Part shown: positions 1-5,093 of the stretch, in pieces
Position numbering within the stretch: position 1 is the first letter of the stretch
Layout of the letters: each line of letters opens with the position of its first letter
Origin: Deltaproteobacteria bacterium
Lineage (GTDB): Bacteria > Desulfobacterota > JAFDIG01
Direction of reading: 5' to 3'
Assembly: GCA_019308145.1 (NCBI GenBank)
Contig: JAFDIG010000175.1
Span: 1-5,093, forward strand
DNA: 5,093 bases
Made by a program: the position numbers and the translations under genes
Notes under the pieces: generated by a model
Seen by the model: the letters and a program-made list of their open reading frames with translations, nothing else
Told to the model about the DNA's origin: nothing
Databases searched by the model: none

Positions 1-573
1 GGGGTTATCCTTGCAGGAGGAAAAAGCAAAAGAATAGGAATAAATAAAGCATTTATTGAAATAGCAGGAAAACCCCTAATTAGTATAATTATTGATCTTT
101 TCTCAAAGATATTTAAAGAGATTATTATATCAAGCAATCAACCTGAATTATACACGAATTTTAACTTACCAGTTGTTACCGATCTAATTCCTAACTCTGG
201 CTCAATAGGTGGTATATATACAGGGCTAACCAGAAGTAGTTTTGATTATACCTTTTTTTCTGCCTGCGATATGCCTTTTTTAAATGAAAAACTTATTCGT
301 TTTATGCTCTCTAAACGTAATGGATTTGATGTTATTATACCTAAAACAGAAAAAGGATTTGAGCCAACACATGCTATATATTCAAAAAACTGTATTAAAC
401 CGATTAAAAAAAGGCTTGATCAAAACATATTAAAAATCATCGATTTCCTTTCAGAAGTAAAGGTAAAAACAATATCAATTAAAGAAATAAAAAAGTTTGA
501 TCCCACTTTATCCTCTTTTTTCAATATAAATACTATTAAAGATCTTAAAATAGCTCTCAAGCGTTTAGAATGA
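1..573 (+). CDS. mobA: Molybdenum cofactor guanylyltransferase MobA (5' end missing)
   Basis: MobA transfers GMP from GTP to molybdopterin in the cytoplasm, giving the guanine dinucleotide form of the cofactor used by enzymes of the DMSO reductase family, such as many formate dehydrogenases and nitrate reductases. The frame is open from the first base: 190 codons and a TGA stop are visible, with no start codon. It opens at the nucleotidyltransferase signature (GVILAGGKSKRIG, visible residues 1-13, then NK), which lies close to the N terminus in this family, so probably only a few residues are lost. Further family marks are GSIGGIYTGL (67-76), the metal-binding ACDMPF (88-93, Asp90), PTHAIYS and the C-terminal FFNINTIKDL. 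About 190-200 residues is usual for MobA. Its TGA overlaps the next ATG by 4 bases, suggesting translational coupling. The fold is shared with other sugar and cofactor nucleotidyltransferases, but the C-terminal motif favours MobA. Confidence 0.9.
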   Translation, partial: GVILAGGKSKRIGINKAFIEIAGKPLISIIIDLFSKIFKEIIISSNQPELYTNFNLPVVTDLIPNSGSIGGIYTGLTRSSFDYTFFSACDMPFLNEKLIRFMLSKRNGFDVIIPKTEKGFEPTHAIYSKNCIKPIKKRLDQNILKIIDFLSEVKVKTISIKEIKKFDPTLSSFFNINTIKDLKIALKRLE

Positions 574-1082
574 ACAAATTTAAAAAAAATAATAAATCTT
601 CAGAATTGCCAATTTTCATAGAAACAATGAAAGAAGAGGATCTTGATGAGATCTTGGCAATAGAAAAGATCTGTTTTCCAACTCCATGGACAAGGGATAT
701 GTTTTTGCAAGAACTCGCTTTGGATATAGCTTTTAATTTTGTTGCAAAAGCTAAAAAAAATGATACTATAAAAGTAGTAGGTTATGTTTGCTTTTGGTTT
801 TTTGCAGGAGAGACACATATCCTTAATTTAGCCGTTTCCCCTGAATATCAAGGTAAAGGGATAGCAACTAAATTGCTTGAATATGTCCATAATCTGGCAA
901 TTAAAAAAGAAGGGTTTCTTGTTTTTTTAGAAGTAAGGCCTTCAAACAAAAAAGCCCTTTCTTTATATAAAAAAATGGGATATAAAGTAGAAGGAATTAG
1001 AAAAAAATATTATAATGATACAGGAGAAGATGCCATTATTATGGAAAAAAGATTACAGGAGGGAAAAAATGAAAAAAAATAG
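570..1082 (+). CDS. rimI: Ribosomal protein S18-alanine N-acetyltransferase, GNAT family (RimI-type)
   Basis: RimI acetylates the N-terminal alanine of ribosomal protein S18 with acetyl-CoA; some relatives acetylate other proteins. The 170-residue product is a single GNAT domain, from about residue 16 to 161. The acetyl-CoA loop is QGKGIA (94-99), after the strand HILNLAVSPEY. LEVRPSN (120-126) followed by LYKKMGY (132-138) is the RimI signature: Glu121 and Tyr133 have the same 12-residue spacing as catalytic Glu103 and Tyr115 of Salmonella RimI. RKKYY and GEDAIIM close the domain, as is typical. The ATG at 570 is chosen because it shares ATGA with the mobA stop. No good Shine-Dalgarno is visible, so re-initiation by terminating ribosomes is likely. 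The lysine- and asparagine-rich first 12 residues are extra, and the ATG at 627 (residue 20) is a possible alternative start, also without a clear ribosome site. The usual partners tsaB and tsaE are not adjacent. The substrate is inferred from family membership. Confidence 0.87.
   Translation: MNKFKKNNKSSELPIFIETMKEEDLDEILAIEKICFPTPWTRDMFLQELALDIAFNFVAKAKKNDTIKVVGYVCFWFFAGETHILNLAVSPEYQGKGIATKLLEYVHNLAIKKEGFLVFLEVRPSNKKALSLYKKMGYKVEGIRKKYYNDTGEDAIIMEKRLQEGKNEKK
1057..1063 (+). promoter_or_regulatory. Strong ribosome binding site for the small exported protein
   Basis: AGGAGGG lies inside the end of rimI and is followed by five A residues and the ATG at 1069. It is the closest match to a Shine-Dalgarno sequence before any start in the window. 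It decides the start at 1069 over the in-frame ATG at 1015, which lies deep inside rimI with no such site and would put a charged extension before the signal sequence. Confidence 0.8.
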
Positions 1083-1458
1083 TTTTCTTATTTTAATCCT
1101 TTTCCTCTTGATTATCCTTTTGTTTGTAGTAGTACAAGCAGGATATTCATTCACAAAAACCTATTCAAAAAAAGGATTAAACAAAGAAGTTGAAAAGAAA
1201 TTTATTGTTAAAGAAAAAACAAGTTTTGGAAAAGAATTTGGAAACAAGGAGATAAAAGAATATTTTCATGGGAAAGGGGAAATCGTATATGTGAATCATA
1301 AGCACTTTATTCTTGTATATCATGTTTATTATACTGAAGAAAAATATGGTTGTATATGGTTCCCTGTTTATAATGGAAAAATGGGATTCCCCAAAGAGTT
1401 GGTTTTAAAAATAGAAAAGGAAGAACCATCAGAACCTGCTATAAGTAAAGGTAAATAA
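1069..1458 (+). CDS. Small exported or membrane-anchored protein of unknown function
   Basis: I do not recognise this 129-residue protein. It starts with MKKNSF and an uninterrupted hydrophobic stretch (about residues 6-22, mostly Leu, Ile, Phe and Val), then VQA-G at 22-25. The latter fits a signal peptidase I site after Ala24, though the segment could equally stay as an N-terminal membrane anchor. The remaining 105 residues are rich in Lys and Glu. A central block (about 70-102) is rich in beta-branched and aromatic residues, including VYVNHKHFILVYHVYY, with one cysteine (Cys95) near GCIWFPVYNGKMGFP; this suggests a small beta-sheet domain outside the membrane. The acidic, proline-containing tail EKEEPSEPAISKGK looks disordered. 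The gene overlaps the end of rimI by 14 bases and has its own strong ribosome site, so it is probably co-transcribed but independently initiated. Neither sequence nor neighbours points to a function. That it is a real gene rests on the ribosome site, the start overlapping the rimI stop, and the coherent signal sequence. Confidence 0.75.
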   Translation: MKKNSFLILILFLLIILLFVVVQAGYSFTKTYSKKGLNKEVEKKFIVKEKTSFGKEFGNKEIKEYFHGKGEIVYVNHKHFILVYHVYYTEEKYGCIWFPVYNGKMGFPKELVLKIEKEEPSEPAISKGK

Positions 1459-1471
1459 ATCTATTTTACCT
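1449..1471. repeat. Short inverted repeat spanning the stop codon of the unknown gene
   Basis: AGGTAAA (1449-1455) and TTTACCT (1465-1471) are perfect 7-base arms around a 9-base loop. The arm and loop include the TAA stop at 1456-1458. A T-rich stretch follows only about 15 bases later (1483-1497), not immediately, so this is not a standard intrinsic terminator. It could be a weak RNA hairpin protecting the upstream message, a protein-binding site upstream of pyrK, or chance in AT-rich DNA. Confidence 0.3.
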
Positions 1472-1496
1472 AAGTATAGAGATTGTTTTTGGTTTT

Positions 1497-1502
1497 TATA
1501 AT
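1497..1502 (+). promoter_or_regulatory. Possible -10 box immediately upstream of pyrK
   Basis: A perfect TATAAT ends six bases before the pyrK ATG. A sigma-70-type polymerase using it would start transcription at or very near the A of that ATG, giving a leaderless message. No convincing -35 hexamer stands 16-18 bases upstream (GTATAG at 1474-1479). A second TATAAT at 1505-1510 overlaps the start codon and has TTGTTT 16 bases upstream, but it would start transcription inside the gene. In DNA this AT-rich such boxes arise by chance, so the call is weak. It gains some support from the absence of any Shine-Dalgarno before pyrK and from the only intergenic gap in the gene cluster being here. Confidence 0.3.
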
Positions 1503-1508
1503 AATATA

Positions 1509-2294
1509 ATGTTTGAAGCTCGTGGGAAAATCATAAAAAATCAAAGATTATCTGATAGAATTTTTATCTTAACAATAGATTGTGAGGTTGTTGCTAAAAA
1601 TGCCAATCCTGGTCAATTTGTTATGTTATCCCCTCCTAAAATTACTAATCTCACTTTAAGGCGGCCTTTTTCTCTTTATAATGTAATAGATGATAAACAA
1701 TTATCAATTCTTTTAAAAGTAGCTGGTAAAGGAACCCAATTACTCTCTACATTAACGCCTGAAATAGAATTATCTCTACATGGCCCTTTGGGAAATGGTT
1801 TCCCTTTACCCAATCCCTCAAAAAAGCTTCTTATCGTTGCTGGCGGGGTTGGGGCTGCCCCTTTTTATTTTTTTGCTCATAAGCTTAAAAATAACCATAT
1901 AAAACCTATTTTTTTATTAGGTGGAAAAACAAAAAATGAGATACCATTTTATGAGGATTTTAAAAAGATTTTTGATTCAATCTTTATAACCACAGAAGAT
2001 GGAACCATTGGGAAAAAAGGGATGATAACAGATTATTTAAATGATTTTATTGAAGATGATATATTAATCTATGCATCAGGCCCTATTCCTATGCTCAAAA
2101 AGATCGCATTAATAGCAGAAAAAAATGATTTAGATTGGTTTTTATCGCTTGAAAGTTATATGGCTTGTGGTGTTGGTGCATGCCTTTCATGCGTGGTTCC
2201 AGCAAAAAATGAGCAACAAAAATATCTAAGATGTTGTAAAGATGGACCTATCTTTTCTGGAAAACAAATCGCATGGGAAAGATATGACTGTTGA
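1509..2294 (+). CDS. pyrK: Dihydroorotate dehydrogenase B electron transfer subunit PyrK
   Basis: PyrK is the iron-sulfur flavoprotein of class 1B dihydroorotate dehydrogenase. It takes electrons from the FMN of PyrD and delivers them to NAD+ in the fourth step of UMP synthesis. The 261 residues follow the ferredoxin reductase plan. A beta-barrel FAD domain carries RRPFSLYNV (51-59), which contains the RPxS flavin motif. A nucleotide-binding domain has GPLGNGF (92-98), IVAGGVGAAPF (109-119) and ASGPIPML (189-196). The C-terminal 2Fe-2S motif has ligands Cys220, Cys225, Cys228 and, before KDGPIF, Cys243; an extra Cys242 is adjacent. Length is normal. The ATG at 1509 gives the expected family N terminus but has no Shine-Dalgarno; 50 bases separate it from the upstream gene. 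The last 11 bases overlap pyrD, matching the obligatory pairing of the two subunits. Confidence 0.95.
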   Translation: MFEARGKIIKNQRLSDRIFILTIDCEVVAKNANPGQFVMLSPPKITNLTLRRPFSLYNVIDDKQLSILLKVAGKGTQLLSTLTPEIELSLHGPLGNGFPLPNPSKKLLIVAGGVGAAPFYFFAHKLKNNHIKPIFLLGGKTKNEIPFYEDFKKIFDSIFITTEDGTIGKKGMITDYLNDFIEDDILIYASGPIPMLKKIALIAEKNDLDWFLSLESYMACGVGACLSCVVPAKNEQQKYLRCCKDGPIFSGKQIAWERYDC

Positions 2295-3231
2295 GATAAG
2301 TGTTGATTTAGCAAATATTCATCTCTCTGTTCCTATAATCGCAGCATCAGGCACATATGGCTATGGTGATGAATATCAACCTCTTCTTGGTCATCAAGCC
2401 TGGGGTGCAATAATTACAAAAGCAGTTTCTTTAAAACCTCTTATAGGTAATCCTCCTCCAAGGATCTGGGAGACCCCTTGTGGTCTTTTAAATTCAATAG
2501 GGCTGCAAAACATAGGCATTGAAAGATTTATAAAAGAAAAATGCCCTATATACAAAAGCTTAAATATCCCTGTCATTGTAAACTTTTTCGGGTTTTCTAT
2601 TGAAGAATATGGAGAAATGGCAAAGCTTCTTGATTCAATCGAGGTGATAAAAGCAGTAGAAGTAAATATTTCTTGTCCAAACAAAAAAGAGACAGGTATG
2701 ATTTTTGGCCACGATCCTAAACTTACCTTTCAAGTAACTGCTGCAGTAAAAGAAAATACCAATTTACCAGTAATTGTTAAGCTCACACCAAATGTTACAG
2801 ATATTAAAAATATTGCAATCGCAGCAAAAGATGGTGGTGCAGATATCTTATCGCTTGTAAACACTGTATCTGGTATGGCTATTGATATAGAAAGTGGCTT
2901 GCCAAGGTTAGGTGGAATCACAGGAGGACTATCTGGACCAGCTATTAAGCCAATAGCATTAAAAATGGTATGGGATGTAGCAGAGGTAGTTGATATTCCA
3001 ATTATAGGTATTGGTGGTATTAAAGAAGGTCCTGATGCAATTGAATTCTTTATGGCAGGAGCTTCTGCAGTTCAAATAGGAACAGCCATTTTCTCTGATC
3101 CAACTTCTCCTCTTAAAATAAAAGATTATATAGTAGAATTTTTAAAGAGAAAAAAGATGAAATCGATTAATGAAATTATTGGCATTACTCATCAAAAATT
3201 AAAAGAAAAGATGGAGCGTATTAATAGATGA
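2284..3231 (+). CDS. pyrD: Dihydroorotate dehydrogenase B catalytic subunit PyrD
   Basis: This cytoplasmic FMN-dependent TIM-barrel enzyme oxidises dihydroorotate to orotate in de novo pyrimidine synthesis. The product from the ATG at 2284 is 315 residues, close to the family norm. Visible marks are IIAASGTYGYGDEY (18-31), ITKAVS (44-49) with a flavin-contacting lysine, GLLNSIGLQNIG (67-78), and EVNISCPN (126-133) with the catalytic-base cysteine (Cys131) of class 1 enzymes, where class 2 has serine. VKLTPN (165-170), NTVSGMAID (193-201), the phosphate-binding GGLSGPAIKP and GIGGI (242-246), and VQIGTA complete the barrel. The preceding pyrK shows this is class 1B (NAD-linked), not 1A. An in-frame ATG at 2242 would add 14 residues that fit nothing in the family and lengthen the overlap; GGGAAAG just before 2284 is a weak ribosome site. 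The stop shares ATGA with recJ. No PyrR-type attenuator is visible upstream. Confidence 0.95.
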   Translation: MTVEISVDLANIHLSVPIIAASGTYGYGDEYQPLLGHQAWGAIITKAVSLKPLIGNPPPRIWETPCGLLNSIGLQNIGIERFIKEKCPIYKSLNIPVIVNFFGFSIEEYGEMAKLLDSIEVIKAVEVNISCPNKKETGMIFGHDPKLTFQVTAAVKENTNLPVIVKLTPNVTDIKNIAIAAKDGGADILSLVNTVSGMAIDIESGLPRLGGITGGLSGPAIKPIALKMVWDVAEVVDIPIIGIGGIKEGPDAIEFFMAGASAVQIGTAIFSDPTSPLKIKDYIVEFLKRKKMKSINEIIGITHQKLKEKMERINR

Positions 3232-4931
3232 GAAGAAAATGGCTTTTCCTTCCTAAAAAAAATGATGAGACTGTTGAAAAATTTTCTAAAGAATTAAATG
3301 TATCAAAAATAACAGCAAGTATTTTGCTTAATCGTGAAATCTTAAAGTTAGAAGAAGCATATCAATTTCTTTATCCTTCATTATCTAATATTCCTTCTCC
3401 TTTTTTGTTAAAGGATATGAAAAAAGCTGTTGAACGCATAATAGATGCAATCAAAAATAATGAAAAGATCTTGATTTATGGAGATTATGATGTTGATGGT
3501 ATAACTTCAGTGGCTCTTTTAGTAAATTTTTTTAATGAGATAGATTTTAAAACCTTTTATTATATACCAAAAAGAATAGAAGAGGGTTACGGGCTTAATA
3601 ACGAAGCAATAAAAAAATTTTATAAAAAAGGTATTGACCTAATCATCACCGTTGATTGCGGAGTCTCTGATTTTGAGCCAATAATCTTAGCAAATCAATT
3701 AGGCATAGATCTAATTGTAACTGACCATCATCAATGGCCAGGCAAAAGAGTTGAATCCTTCGCTCTTATAAATCCTAATCAAGATGGAGATCTCTACCCT
3801 TTTAAAGAATTATCAGGAGTAGGAGTAGCATTTAACCTTGTGATAGCTCTAAGGGCAAGCCTAAGAGAAAAAGGATTGTTATCTAAAAAACATCCTAATC
3901 TTAAAAGATATCTTGATCTCGTTGCTATGGGTACTATTGCTGATATGGTTCCTTTAACAGGTGTAAATAGAATATTTTGTAAATTTGGATTAGAAGAAAT
4001 TACAAATGGGGATAGATTAGGGATAAAAATGCTTAAAAGGGTAAGTGGTTTAGATGGCTATGAGATAAAAAGTGGTGACGTAGGATTTCGTTTGGCTCCT
4101 CGTGTAAATGCTTCGGGAAGGGTTGGCGATCCATATCTTGGAGTGAAGTTGCTTATATCTTATAACGAGGAGGAAACAAAAAATATTGCAATACAATTAA
4201 ATGAGGAAAATGAAAAAAGAAAAAAAATAGAAGAAAGAATATTTAAAGAAATTTTAAAATCCCCTGATATTATTGAATCCCCAGCTATAGTGCTATCATC
4301 TTCTGATTGGCATCCTGGTGTAATAGGAATTGTAGCATCAAGACTTGTTGAGCTTTTTTATAAACCAACCATTTTAATCTCATTAAAAGAAGACAAGGGT
4401 AAAGGATCTGGGAGAGGTATAGAAGGTTTTGACCTTTATAAAGGATTAAAGCATTGTGAAGAGTATCTTGAAAAATTTGGTGGCCATAAACATGCAGCAG
4501 GTATAAACATTAGGAAAGAAAAAATAGAATTATTTAAAAAAAGATTTATTGAAATAGTTGAAAACGAAATCATTAAAAACAAAGATATAAAAATGCCATT
4601 ACTAAAAATTGATGCTCAAATTAAATTTAATGAATTAAATGATAACCTTTTGCATGAAATAGAGCTCCTTTCACCTTTTGGAATAGGAAATCCCAGACCT
4701 ATATTTTGTGCAAAGGAGGTTAAGGTTATTGAAAAACAGATTGTAGGAGAAGACTCTTTAAGACTCCGTCTTTTAGGAGACTCAAGAATATTAACAGGGT
4801 TTGCTTTTCAAATGAAACCACTTGAAGAAAAAATAAAAGAAACAATAGATGTTGCTTTCCAGCCAAGAATTAATAACTTTAATAATATTAAAAAGATTGA
4901 AATTGATATCAAGGATATTTTGGTGAGTTAG
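3228..4931 (+). CDS. recJ: Single-stranded-DNA-specific 5'-3' exonuclease RecJ
   Basis: RecJ digests single-stranded DNA 5' to 3' to mononucleotides in recombinational repair (RecF pathway), mismatch repair and processing of stalled forks; it needs Mn2+ or Mg2+. The protein is 567 residues, full length for the family. The DHH domain shows YGDYDVDG (84-91; Asp86, Asp88, Asp90), TVDCGVSD (141-148; Asp143), VTDHHQ (164-169) and MGTIADMVPL (234-243; Asp239). APRVNASGRVGDP (290-302) precedes a long charged helix (about 313-345), the usual connector. The DHHA1 domain has SSDWHPGVIGIVASRL (358-373), GSGRG (393-397) and FGGHKHAAG (417-425). The C-terminal OB-fold contains LLSPFGIGNPRP (480-491) and ends in the typical IEIDIKDI. 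All expected metal-binding residues are present, so it should be active. The ATG shares four bases with the pyrD stop; GGAG at 3213-3216 is a weak, distant ribosome site, so coupling to pyrD is likely. Confidence 0.96.
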   Translation: MRRKWLFLPKKNDETVEKFSKELNVSKITASILLNREILKLEEAYQFLYPSLSNIPSPFLLKDMKKAVERIIDAIKNNEKILIYGDYDVDGITSVALLVNFFNEIDFKTFYYIPKRIEEGYGLNNEAIKKFYKKGIDLIITVDCGVSDFEPIILANQLGIDLIVTDHHQWPGKRVESFALINPNQDGDLYPFKELSGVGVAFNLVIALRASLREKGLLSKKHPNLKRYLDLVAMGTIADMVPLTGVNRIFCKFGLEEITNGDRLGIKMLKRVSGLDGYEIKSGDVGFRLAPRVNASGRVGDPYLGVKLLISYNEEETKNIAIQLNEENEKRKKIEERIFKEILKSPDIIESPAIVLSSSDWHPGVIGIVASRLVELFYKPTILISLKEDKGKGSGRGIEGFDLYKGLKHCEEYLEKFGGHKHAAGINIRKEKIELFKKRFIEIVENEIIKNKDIKMPLLKIDAQIKFNELNDNLLHEIELLSPFGIGNPRPIFCAKEVKVIEKQIVGEDSLRLRLLGDSRILTGFAFQMKPLEEKIKETIDVAFQPRINNFNNIKKIEIDIKDILVS

Positions 4932-4990
4932 GTATAAAAAATTTATTATTTAGTTGCATCCAATTTCTCAGTGTATACTAACTAACTAAT
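4932..4990. other. Convergent intergenic gap between recJ and the minus-strand gene
   Basis: These 59 bases separate the 3' ends of two genes facing each other. They are AT-rich, with TATAAAAAATTTATTATTTAG near the recJ side. No GC-rich hairpin followed by a T run is visible on either strand, so no standard intrinsic terminator can be called. The only pairing seen is TTAGTT (4950-4955) with AACTAA (4980-4985), six A/T-rich pairs over a 24-base loop, which is too weak to call. Confidence 0.5.
4977..4988. repeat. Triple ACTA tandem repeat with stop codons in all six frames
   Basis: Three perfect ACTA units lie just before the stop codon of the convergent gene. With the next A they read CTAACTAACTAA (4978-4989). 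The 4-base period places TAA in all three plus frames (4979, 4983, 4987) and TAG in all three minus frames. It is either a simple repeat or a small read-through barrier; only the repeat itself is certain. Confidence 0.6.
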
Positions 4991-5093
4991 TTATCTCCTC
5001 ATAGCAACTTTACTTGTCTGAAGATATTGTTTTATCCCTTTATAAATTGAATAACTTAAATCATCTAAATATCTATTGCTTCTTAATCTTTTC
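4991..5093 (-). CDS. C-terminal end of a probable N-acetylmuramoyl-L-alanine amidase (partial)
   Basis: On the minus strand a frame is open from the window edge to a TAA at 4993-4991, giving the last 33 residues of a protein whose 5' part lies beyond the window. The visible part includes RLRSNRYLDDLSYSIYKGIKQYL and ends with KVAMRR. This fits the last helix of Amidase_3 (AmiC/CwlM-type) zinc amidases, where a conserved 'LxSxxYxxxiAxAIyxGIxxYl' pattern follows the FISNP motif. Such enzymes cleave the amide bond between N-acetylmuramic acid and L-alanine in peptidoglycan, outside the cytoplasmic membrane. None of the zinc ligands are within the window, so the call rests on this helix pattern alone. 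The gene converges on recJ and is a separate transcription unit. Confidence 0.55.
   Translation of the reverse strand, partial: KRLRSNRYLDDLSYSIYKGIKQYLQTSKVAMRR

Noticed and set aside
271..573. A 100-residue protein starting at the ATG at 271
   Set aside because: The ATG is Met91 of the visible MobA frame, inside the conserved ACDMPF motif. The frame is open to base 1 with the full nucleotidyltransferase signature, so it is not a separate gene.
600..818. 72-codon minus-strand open frame
   Set aside because: It lies wholly opposite rimI, whose GNAT motifs are intact. It is cysteine- and phenylalanine-rich, as expected from the complement of a lysine-rich AT-biased gene, and matches no family.
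1015..1068. Upstream start at 1015 for the small exported protein
   Set aside because: It would place 18 charged residues before the signal sequence, deepen the overlap with rimI and ignore the AGGAGGG site before 1069.
2242..2283. Upstream start at 2242 for pyrD
   Set aside because: The added 14 residues are out-of-frame reading of the pyrK iron-sulfur region and do not match PyrD N termini, which begin at about the 2284 start.
2394..2684. 96-codon minus-strand open frame
   Set aside because: It is antisense to the conserved N-terminal half of pyrD, has no recognisable motif and no credible ribosome site.
2730..2921. 63-codon minus-strand open frame
   Set aside because: It is antisense to the pyrD barrel core, with composition dictated by the opposite strand; a shadow.
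4164..4173. GAGGAGGAAA inside recJ as a hidden ribosome site
   Set aside because: It encodes glutamates in the connector helix, and no ATG, GTG or TTG lies at normal spacing downstream.
4713..4720. Strong Shine-Dalgarno-like AAGGAGGT inside recJ
   Set aside because: No start codon at a suitable distance opens a useful frame: the TTG at 4729 meets a stop after five codons. The bases simply encode Lys-Glu-Val in the OB-fold.
4950..4985. Hairpin TTAGTT/AACTAA as a recJ terminator
   Set aside because: Only six A/T-rich pairs across a 24-base loop with no following T run; too weak for an intrinsic terminator.
1..5093. CRISPR array, insertion sequence, tRNA or rRNA, defence or toxin system
   Set aside because: No regularly spaced repeats, transposase motifs, terminal inverted repeats, cloverleaf or rRNA-like blocks were seen. 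Apart from three short gaps and the edges, the window is filled by identifiable genes.

Overview
This is a compact, very AT-rich stretch of bacterial chromosome carrying housekeeping and cofactor genes. By eye G+C is around one third or less, with many A and T runs and A/T-ending codons. A bacterium is indicated by RecJ, a RimI-type acetyltransferase and a probable peptidoglycan amidase. Dihydroorotate dehydrogenase is the NAD-linked class 1B type (PyrD plus the iron-sulfur flavoprotein PyrK). Together with MobA for molybdopterin guanine dinucleotide, this fits an anaerobic or facultative lifestyle, for example a low-GC Desulfobacterota, Nitrospirota-like or Firmicutes-like organism. The sequence alone does not settle the taxon.

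Layout, all on the plus strand except the last gene. Positions 1-573 hold the 3' part of mobA, cut off by the window edge. Positions 570-1082 hold rimI, sharing ATGA with the mobA stop. Positions 1069-1458 hold a small exported or membrane-anchored protein of unknown function, overlapping rimI by 14 bases and preceded by the best Shine-Dalgarno sequence I see at any start here. A 50-base gap (1459-1508) has a 7-bp inverted repeat and a TATAAT box just upstream of pyrK. Positions 1509-2294 hold pyrK, 2284-3231 pyrD (11-base overlap) and 3228-4931 recJ (ATGA overlap). A 59-base AT-rich convergent gap follows. From 4991 to the window end, the minus strand carries the last 33 codons of a gene whose tail resembles an N-acetylmuramoyl-L-alanine amidase.

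PyrK and PyrD form one enzyme: PyrD oxidises dihydroorotate to orotate on FMN, and PyrK passes the electrons through a 2Fe-2S cluster and FAD to NAD+. RecJ, tightly coupled behind them, degrades single-stranded DNA during repair. MobA and RimI belong to unrelated processes (molybdenum cofactor, modification of ribosomal protein S18). The overlaps suggest one or two transcription units, with a possible break or internal promoter at 1459-1508.

I found no mobile element, CRISPR array, RNA gene or new defence-type system. The points most worth a second look are the uncharacterised 129-residue exported protein, a possible leaderless start of pyrK, and a 12-base element with stop codons in all six frames between the two convergent genes.
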